Source: Gracilaria vermiculophylla
Lineage: Eukaryota; Rhodophyta; Florideophyceae; Gracilariales; Gracilariaceae
Assembly (NCBI GenBank): GCA_019155205.2
Contig: JAHNZQ020000181.1
Span: 2,614,534-2,651,253, forward strand
Direction of reading: 5' to 3'
Length of the DNA: 36,720 nucleotides
This document shows positions 30,920-36,720 of this stretch, one piece after another. Both the position numbers and the translations under genes were made by a program. The notes under the pieces were generated by a model. The model worked only from the letters and a program-made list of their open reading frames with translations, was not told the origin of the DNA and made no database searches. Position 1 is the stretch's first letter. Each line of letters begins with the position of its first letter.

Positions 30920-31618
30920 TCAGAACCTATCACCAAGGAATTTCTTGGCAGTGCTGCTGGACAAAAACCTGTTGGCGTTCTCTTCAATCAATGCCTTGGG
31001 ATCCTTGAGCGTCTCTTTGAGCTTATTGGTGATGGAGGGTTTCGACGGCTTCTCTTGGCCCGGGACAGGCGGTGGAGGTGGGGTGCCCATGTATCCCGGC
31101 TGGCCATTCGGGGGAGGCGGCGGAGGGCGACCATAAGCGCCCGCGCCGTAAGATTGCACGGGCGGGGGGCGGTGTTGGGGGGCGCCTCCTTGAACACCGG
31201 CGGAGGGCGGTGCCGGAGCACCGCCGGCGTATCCACCCGGTGCAGACGGGGCAGCGGACGCGGGATAACCACTCGGGCGGGCCCCTCCGTATGGCGGCTG
31301 GGGACGCGATGCACCGGGTCGAGAGCCGGACGAAGACGGTGCATGTGGCGGCTCGCCGCCGTACGCAGACGGCGAGGAGGCGTTGTACGACGGAGCGGGA
31401 GCGCCGTAGGGGGTGGGAATGGGGGCTGCACCGGCGTAACCGGGAGGGGCGGGGTATGCGCCGGCGCCGTAGGGCGGCATGGGCGGCTGCGGTGGGGGGG
31501 CGTATGGCATGGGCGGGGCGCCGTACGGAGCGCTATATGGGTACGGGTAAGGAGTGAGTGGCGGGCCGGCGAGGGGGGCGCCGTACGGCGGGCGGCGCGG
31601 AGGTGGCGGTGGCGCCAT
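30920..31618 (-). CDS. Unrecognised Pro/Gly/Tyr-rich protein with helical tail
   Basis: The 232-residue protein has a low-complexity body and a charged tail. Residues 1-190 consist of Pro-, Gly-, Ala- and Tyr-rich repeats with recurring PYGAP, PPYG and GYAG units and several runs of five or more prolines. The last 42 residues (KPSITNKLKETLKDPKALIEENANRF, ending KKFLGDRF) are predicted to form amphipathic helices. Such bodies bind WW, SH3 or EVH1 domains or take part in condensates in other proteins; no such role is shown here. The ATG at 31618 (GGCGCCATGG-like context) is the first Met; the upstream frame is different in character and starts with no ATG. The stop-free plus strand over the same region is a composition shadow. 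I cannot name a homologue. Confidence 0.65.
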   Translation of the reverse strand: MAPPPPPRRPPYGAPLAGPPLTPYPYPYSAPYGAPPMPYAPPPQPPMPPYGAGAYPAPPGYAGAAPIPTPYGAPAPSYNASSPSAYGGEPPHAPSSSGSRPGASRPQPPYGGARPSGYPASAAPSAPGGYAGGAPAPPSAGVQGGAPQHRPPPVQSYGAGAYGRPPPPPPNGQPGYMGTPPPPPVPGQEKPSKPSITNKLKETLKDPKALIEENANRFLSSSTAKKFLGDRF

Positions 31619-32308
31619 CGTTGGGCAGTCTCGCAGGGGAGGGAATGCGGGTGCGGAGGTGGGTGCGAGAAAGGCGCGACGGTGGGGTATCGGCGGCGAG
31701 GCGAAGGTGCCGAGCAGGGTCGGCCAGGCAGCGACGCAGAAGGTGTTTTGAAGCACCAGGCGCACTGCGTCCAACGCTGGAATGGAGGCAGTGGAACGGG
31801 CGCGCGCTGTTGCACCGAACCGGCAAAAACTTGTTGGGTCAGTGCCACCGCAGACGCAGCGTCGTCAGGCCACCGCCTGCGTCGCACGCATGCGGTGGCC
31901 GTGTCGCTGTCCACTCCCACACTCGCGAGTGTTCGCCGACGCACTTCGGAGCGAAGCCTTTCACTCACGCTTCCGCTTCCGAAGCCTCACGACGAGACAC
32001 CATACGCTACACTTGGTTTATCACGCCAACCGGGCACCGTCTGTGCCCCGATGCGTTGCTAATTTGCCGTCAGCGGCTCTAGAGTGCTTTAGTTTTTCAA
32101 ATGTCCTAGCCCGCCTGTCGGTAAACTATAGTGCGACTGAGGTATGCTGCAATTCTTGTTTGCGCTGTATGCTTTTGTTCACATGGAGCAAACTCGTTCC
32201 GCATCGCCTCTCACAGCTCTCTCCCTGCCTCCGCAGACTCCCTTTGAGCCGTGAGTTCGACCGCGAGCAATTCGTAAAGTTAGTTAAATCTCCACTTTTC
32301 TCTGCCCC
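31619..32308. other. Spacer upstream of the Pro-rich gene
   Basis: This holds the probable promoter of the Pro-rich gene and the GRP94 3' flank. A plus-strand frame starting at 31782 runs into the antisense of GRP94 and is most likely chance. Confidence 0.5.
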
Positions 32309-34864
32309 TCACAACTCATCCTTTTCGTTATCGTCGTCACCTGAAGAGGCGGCGTCTATGTTAAAGCTTTCGGGGTTAAACTCCATGAAGTCGTCGTTCG
32401 ACTCGTCGTCGTCGCCATCTTCCGCGGAGTCCTTGTCCGTAGCTTCATCACTTTCACCCTCCTCTTCAGCACCGTAATCTTCTTCCACAGGAGCATCGCT
32501 GTCCACTCCTACGCTCTCCCCAATCCACTTGTACATCCTCTTAGCGAAGTCGGAATTATCCTGCATCAGATATCCAGACGCGACCAGTGCTGTGTCGTAC
32601 ACTAAATGCCCCATCTCCGCCGCACGTTCTTCCTGACCACCCTCCGACACCATGCTCAGCATTTCCTTTACAATGGGGTGGTGCGGGTTAATCTCCATGA
32701 TCTTGGCCTTCGGTGTCATGTATGAAAACGAATCCGGATCAGCAAAAGCCTGCGCTTTCATTATGATTTCCATGCGCGCCGAGTAACCAAATTGATCAGT
32801 CGACAACACGCAAACGCTTTGGCTTAGTCGGTTGGAGATCTTCACCTTTGAAACCTTGTCTCCTAGCTTCTCCTTCAGGAACTTGGTGAGCGGCTTGAAC
32901 TTCTTCTTCAATGCCTTGTTCTTCGCCTTCTCCTCTTCCTGGTCTTTTTCTCCAAATTTGAAGTTGTCCTTGGAGATGGACATGAATTTGGTGCCCTCAT
33001 AGTCAGGCAAGTTCATGATCATGTGCTCATCAATTGGCTCAGTGAGATACACAACCTCATAACCTTTCTTCAACAACTTTTCGAGGAAAGGACTCTCCTT
33101 AACCGAGGCCAAGTCTGAGCCAGAGTGGTAGTAAATCTGGTCCTGGTCCTCCTTCATTCTTGACATGTAGTCATCAAGGGAAGCCCAATCATAGGGATCA
33201 TCGGTGTTAGTCTTGGACGTACGGAAGCGCAAAAGCTTTGCAATGCGGTCTCTGTTCGAGCGGTCTTCGATCACACCAAGCTTGACGCTCTTTCCATACT
33301 TGTTCCAAAAGTCAATGTACTTGCTCTTCGGCTTCATCTCCTTTTCATCTTCTGCGCTCTCTTCCTTGTCCTTTTCTTCCTTGTCCTTTTCTTCCTTGTC
33401 CTTTTCTTCCTTCTCAGTGGCTTCCTCATCCTGTTTCATCAGTGAGCGAATCATGTCCAGCGCCTTGCGTACCAATTTCCTCTTTATGATATCCAGAGTT
33501 TTGCTCTGTTGTAACATCTCTCGAGAAACATTGATGGGAATATCGTCGCTGTCTACAATACCAACCAAAAAGCCAAGGAATCTGGGAAGAAGGGCATATT
33601 CAAACTTGTCCGTCACAAGCACCCGTCGGACGTACAACTTGATGGCGTCTTTTTCTTCCTCGTTGTTGCCGCTGTACAACCCAACTGGCGGTTTGTCTGG
33701 AATGTAAAGAATACTCTTAAACTCAACGTCACCCTCTCCCTTGAAGTGGGAACGCGCTAAGGGTTTTCCTGGCAGTTTGGCAATTCCCTCGTAAAATGAT
33801 GTGTACTCCTCTTCCGAAATATCGCTTGGGTCGCGAGTCCAAATCGGCTTGTTCTCGTTGACAAGTGTCCAACTCTTCTTCTGTTCCGTCCTGGTCTTCG
33901 GCTTCTTTTCCTCCTCAACATCCCCGTCCGAGACCTTTATGTCCTCGTCTTCACCGTCGGACTTTTCCGAGTCATCCTTTGTTTCATCAGTCTTCTCATC
34001 TTCTACTTTTTCATCATCTTCTGCCTTGGATTCTTCGCCTTCTTCACCCTCCTGGCTCGTCTCGTCATCGTCCTTGACCTCAACCTCAATCTCTTCGGTG
34101 GTTTCGAGGTATATCGGGAAGTTGATGAACTGGGAGTACCGAGTGATGAGATCTTTGAGCTTATGCTCTTCTAGATAGTCTTTGGCGTCATCCTTGAGAT
34201 GCAACGTGAGTTTGGTGCCCCTGGGCAATGGCTCGCCGTCATTGTCCTCATAGATGGTGAAGGTTTGCTCAGCACCGCTTTCCCAGACGTATTGCTTGTC
34301 ATCGTTGTGCTTCGTGGTGACAGTGACTTGATCGGCCACAAGGTACGCAGAGTAGAATCCCACACCAAACTGACCAATCAAATTGGAAGTATCCTTCGCC
34401 TCGGCAGCCTTTTGGAGGAATGCGCTGGTTCCACTCTTTGCGATAGTTCCCAGATTCTTGATCAGGTCTTCCTTGGTCATTCCAATGCCCGAGTCAATGA
34501 TCTCCAGGATGCCAGCGTCCTTATCGGCGCGCACCCTAATCTCCAATTTTGCTGTATCACCCTCACCGAGCAACTTTGGGTTTGACAAGGCAAGGAAGCG
34601 AATCTTATCAAGCGCATCGGAGGCGTTGGAGATCAGTTCCCGTAAGAAAACATCGCGGTTCGAGTAGAGGGAATTGATGATGATGTCCATGAGACGGTTG
34701 ACCTCGGCCTGGAATTCAAATTTCTCTGCGTCGGGGTGGGCTGACATAGCGTCTCCTTGTATCTTGGCGGATTCGATATTTCCGACATTTATAGTGGAAT
34801 CACCAAAACAAACAGAGATTAAAGTGAGTAGCACGACTGAGAGGCGGAAGACTGTAGAGCCCAT
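32309..34864 (-). CDS. ER HSP90 chaperone, GRP94/endoplasmin
   Basis: This intronless 851-residue protein is the ER paralogue of HSP90, which folds secreted and membrane clients using ATP. Residues 1-21 (STVFRLSVVLLTLISVCFG) are a signal peptide and the C-terminus is KDEL, so ER retention is clear. The ATPase domain has ELISNASDALDKIRF (76-90), IDSGIGMT and IGQFGVGFYSAY. An acidic linker of about 75 residues follows. The middle domain starts at WTLVNENKPIWTRDP. A second charged insertion, built from KEEKD repeats, sits between DMIRSLMKQDEE and KYIDFWNKYGKSVKLGVIEDRSNR; animal GRP94 lacks it, and plant forms have a shorter acidic one (family recollection). The C-terminal dimerisation domain ends in an Asp/Glu-rich tail. 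The ATG at 34864 is the first Met. It is TATA-driven, see the separate entry. Confidence 0.97.
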   Translation of the reverse strand: MGSTVFRLSVVLLTLISVCFGDSTINVGNIESAKIQGDAMSAHPDAEKFEFQAEVNRLMDIIINSLYSNRDVFLRELISNASDALDKIRFLALSNPKLLGEGDTAKLEIRVRADKDAGILEIIDSGIGMTKEDLIKNLGTIAKSGTSAFLQKAAEAKDTSNLIGQFGVGFYSAYLVADQVTVTTKHNDDKQYVWESGAEQTFTIYEDNDGEPLPRGTKLTLHLKDDAKDYLEEHKLKDLITRYSQFINFPIYLETTEEIEVEVKDDDETSQEGEEGEESKAEDDEKVEDEKTDETKDDSEKSDGEDEDIKVSDGDVEEEKKPKTRTEQKKSWTLVNENKPIWTRDPSDISEEEYTSFYEGIAKLPGKPLARSHFKGEGDVEFKSILYIPDKPPVGLYSGNNEEEKDAIKLYVRRVLVTDKFEYALLPRFLGFLVGIVDSDDIPINVSREMLQQSKTLDIIKRKLVRKALDMIRSLMKQDEEATEKEEKDKEEKDKEEKDKEESAEDEKEMKPKSKYIDFWNKYGKSVKLGVIEDRSNRDRIAKLLRFRTSKTNTDDPYDWASLDDYMSRMKEDQDQIYYHSGSDLASVKESPFLEKLLKKGYEVVYLTEPIDEHMIMNLPDYEGTKFMSISKDNFKFGEKDQEEEKAKNKALKKKFKPLTKFLKEKLGDKVSKVKISNRLSQSVCVLSTDQFGYSARMEIIMKAQAFADPDSFSYMTPKAKIMEINPHHPIVKEMLSMVSEGGQEERAAEMGHLVYDTALVASGYLMQDNSDFAKRMYKWIGESVGVDSDAPVEEDYGAEEEGESDEATDKDSAEDGDDDESNDDFMEFNPESFNIDAASSGDDDNEKDEL
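33361..33412. repeat. 15-bp tandem repeat inside GRP94
   Basis: The unit CTTCCTTGTCCTTTT occurs three times perfectly and a fourth time in part. It is in frame and encodes repeated KEEKD on the minus strand, lengthening a charged loop in the middle part of the chaperone. Copy number could vary between strains. Confidence 0.9.
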
Positions 34865-35029
34865 TTTGAGTCGACGATGGACAATCACTCAAATGGCAAC
34901 CACGCGGGTAGTTGAAATGTAAATCAGTAGCAGCCGGGGGCGTGTTCAAAGACGATAGCAATGAGAGCGACGGTAAAATGATCGCCGCGGGCAATGCGGC
35001 GTGGGGGAATACCAGAGAGTTGGTGAGAG

Positions 35030-35037
35030 TATATATA
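35030..35037 (-). promoter_or_regulatory. TATA box of the GRP94 gene
   Basis: TATATATA lies 166 bp upstream of the GRP94 ATG, which fits a leader of about 130 nt. Isolated CCACG-type cores (34907 plus strand; 35010 region minus strand) occur nearby but not in the spacing of a full ER stress element (CCAAT-N9-CCACG), so stress control is not demonstrated. Confidence 0.5.
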
Positions 35038-35352
35038 GGATGGCAACGCGGACCGATTGAAAGCTACCTTGCTTACGGTGGCGAGAATCGGACGTTGATC
35101 CGGACAAAACCGTTTACGCGTGTCAGAAAGATCAAATGTTTGGTTGGCTGCTGCAGCGTCGTAGATGCAGTCAATATGCATTCGAGATAGAAATGATTGG
35201 ATGATTCTCACATCGTTTGCATCGCGCTCCAAAATAATTGGGCTTCAAAATGTTTCATAATTTGGATCATAGACGCGTATCTGTGGAACTGTCTCAATCA
35301 TTTTTCATAGTAACCAGTGGCAGGTGTCGCACGATACTGTTTTACAGAGATG

Positions 35353-35475
35353 ACAGGTATGACTACCTGTGAGCCCTGTACTAATGTGAAAAGCCAATTA
35401 TTGGTGCAGCCATACTGGCGTTCATGATCCTTATTTGTGAAATTACGCAAACACCAGTTCGTAACGATTTCACAA
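35353..35475. repeat. Cluster of inverted repeats beside the transposase relic
   Basis: Three perfect inverted repeats fall within about 125 bp: ACAGGTA-TGAC-TACCTGT (35353-35370), CCAAT-T-ATTGG (35394-35404), and TTGTGAAAT...ATTTCACAA (35435-35475, with an inner TACG/CGTA pair). They lie 100-220 bp upstream of the decayed transposase frame. They may be part of the transposon's subterminal region or of a separate small element. Confidence 0.5.
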
Positions 35476-35574
35476 TTTCTTCACTAAAAAGCTGTGAGCT
35501 AAATTATCTCACGTGAAACCAGTCACAAGAGCTTACGCACTTCACAGAACTTTACAACTCAGGCTGCCGAGAAC

Positions 35575-36430
35575 ATGGCTGGTCCATCCTCACCATCTCA
35601 CCACAACAAACGGTACTGTCGCCGTCGCTTGAAGCGATGGAAAGAAACCACAGCACAGCTCATAAGAATACGCAGCATACCCTACCCACCTCGGTCAATC
35701 TACCTACAGGCATCCTATGATCAGTATAAAAGATATCTCAACAACTATACATAGATCGTACGACGAACATCCTTAATTTCTACATCATCATTTAAGAATG
35801 TGTTTGAGCATATGTCTGATCAAACTTCCTTACAACATTTCAGGGTTCTGAAAGAGCATGTTGTAAAACTTTCCAACATTGTTTGCGCTACTGAAGAATA
35901 CGTTACATCTCAAAACCGATATAGTACTTCTTGCATTCTTACTACATGTGTAATTTTAAGCCGCCTTTCAACTCCTTATCGCTGAAGCGATAGAGAGGTT
36001 ATGTTTCGCAAGCATGCGCCGCAACTCAGCGAGATCTTTTGGGAGGGAATCGATAGCATTTTGGATGAACATGAAAACCTAATTACAGGGCCATTGGATT
36101 CAGGGTACATACATCAACATGCAGCAAACTGGGCTTTATCTGTACAACAGAAAACAGAATGTCTCGACAACTGCATCGGGTTTATTGATGATACAGTCTG
36201 GAAAATTGCACGACCAGATGATGATCATGTGCAAAACATTGTGTATAATGGACACAAGAGAGCTCATGCTCTTAAGTATCAGGCCCTTATGACACCGGAT
36301 GGTATCATACTTCACTTATATGACCCAGTTGAGGGTCGTAGGCATGATTGGACTTTATACACGCGGTCGGAAATGGACGGGCAACTAGAATCAACCTTAT
36401 TCTGTGACGGTATTTGTAGTGCAAACTACG
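35575..36430 (+). pseudogene. Decayed PIF/Harbinger-type DDE transposase
   Basis: One reading frame from an ATG at 35575 runs through two stops, TAG at 35752 and TGA at about 35983, and resembles the PIF/Harbinger transposase (DDE superfamily endonuclease). The middle part FEHMSDQTSLQHFRVLKEHV and RLSTPY lead to FRKHAPQLSEIFW, like the family's N-terminal helical region. The catalytic domain has GFIDDTVWKIARP with the first Asp, then YNGHKRAHALKYQALMTPDGI and DPVEGRRHDWTL with the second Asp. The frame loses similarity near 36430, before the region expected to hold the catalytic Glu, so the copy is truncated as well as interrupted. The second stop falls where relatives have a conserved Trp or similar residue. 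It cannot encode a working transposase and is a transposon fossil. Confidence 0.8.
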
Positions 36431-36720
36431 AACGTGGCACAGACACGAGCCGCGTCGCGGAAGCACCACCAAGGTGTTCAAGCTTGCTCCCAATGAGAGG
36501 TGGCACAGCGAGAGAGCCCTCTGATAGGGTCGACACGAGCCGGGTGTAAATCCGGGCGACCCCGTACTGGGCGTGCAGTCAGAGGATAAGAATCGGCCAA
36601 GCGAGCCGACTCCGTCGGAGGATCCACGAGAGGTGGTAGAACAGTACCCAGCCCAACGGTTGTGGGACAAATGATCAACAAACAAGCCGCACTTGCGGAG
36701 CGCAGACTCGCGAGAGTGGG
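36430..36720. mobile_element. Unidentified repeat-like sequence abutting the transposase relic
   Basis: Where transposase similarity stops, the base composition shifts to GC-rich. The word GACACGAGCCG occurs at 36442-36452 and 36532-36542, and GTGGCACAG at 36434-36442 and 36500-36508. A hairpin CCGAC-TCC-GTCGG lies at 36606-36618. A frame opening at 36671 (ATGATCAACAAACAAGCC) runs off the window. This fits the 5' end of another mobile element inserted into the transposase, but the element type cannot be told. Confidence 0.4.

Noticed and set aside
30725..32062. Long plus-strand frame opposite the Pro-rich gene
   Set aside because: It begins in unrelated DNA, is Arg/Gly-rich exactly where the opposite strand is Pro-rich, and shows no domain; a composition shadow.
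34880..35015. Possible ER stress element upstream of GRP94
   Set aside because: CCACG-like cores and CAAT words occur, but none in the CCAAT-N9-CCACG or ATTGG-N-CCACG spacing.
1..36720. CRISPR array, bacterial operon or defence system
   Set aside because: There are no regularly spaced repeats. The genes are eukaryotic, with introns, TATA boxes and individual promoters.

Overview
The window looks like nuclear DNA of a photosynthetic eukaryote, most likely a red alga or a relative with similarly compact genes (inference). The enzymes are eukaryotic: a UTP14 ribosome-biogenesis factor, an ER-type HSP90 ending in KDEL, a thioredoxin protein with ERGIC/ERV-type domains, and a class II CCA-adding enzyme. 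One protein, acetylornithine aminotransferase, carries a Ser/Ala-rich plastid-like leader, and the phosphofructokinase is of the plant type. Most genes have no intron. The introns I can place are short (86 to about 205 bp) and several begin GTACGT rather than GTAAGT. The species cannot be fixed from the sequence alone.

Layout. 1-3103 holds no gene I recognise. 3104-4306 (+) is a secreted proteinase K-like subtilase; 4482-5294 (-) is an LCMT-type methyltransferase with a GC-rich 5' flank carrying a (GCC)15 microsatellite. 6331-9285 (-) is UTP14. 10681-12057 (+) is argininosuccinate lyase, convergent with 12356-13788 (-), an ERGIC/thioredoxin/ERV fusion. That gene shares a 439-bp GC-rich divergent promoter region with ATP-type phosphofructokinase (14228-15947, +, four exons). 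After a 2.4-kb gap come a secreted GH16 lichenase-like glucanase (18397-19603, +, two exons), a CGI-58/ABHD5-like alpha/beta hydrolase (20145-21308, +) and an EndoU ribonuclease (21703-22707, -). A TATA box with splice signals suggests an extra small membrane-protein gene near 23555-23945 (-). Acetylornithine aminotransferase (24539-25900, -) and the CCA-adding enzyme (26186-28063, +) are divergent, 285 bp apart. The right part has two unrecognised proteins: a membrane-anchored Arg/Ser-rich protein (29554-30096, +) and a Pro/Gly/Tyr-rich protein (30920-31618, -). ER GRP94 follows (32309-34864, -, with a TATA box). The end is a decayed PIF/Harbinger transposase, cut off by another repeat-like sequence that runs off the window.

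Themes. Two arginine-biosynthesis genes, two ER genes and at least two secreted hydrolases lie in the window, but nothing suggests an operon-like unit; this is an ordinary mixed gene neighbourhood. The points most worth following are the two unrecognised proteins, the probable small spliced membrane protein, the alternative starts of the CCA enzyme, the intron-retention potential in phosphofructokinase, and the cluster of inverted repeats beside the transposase relic.
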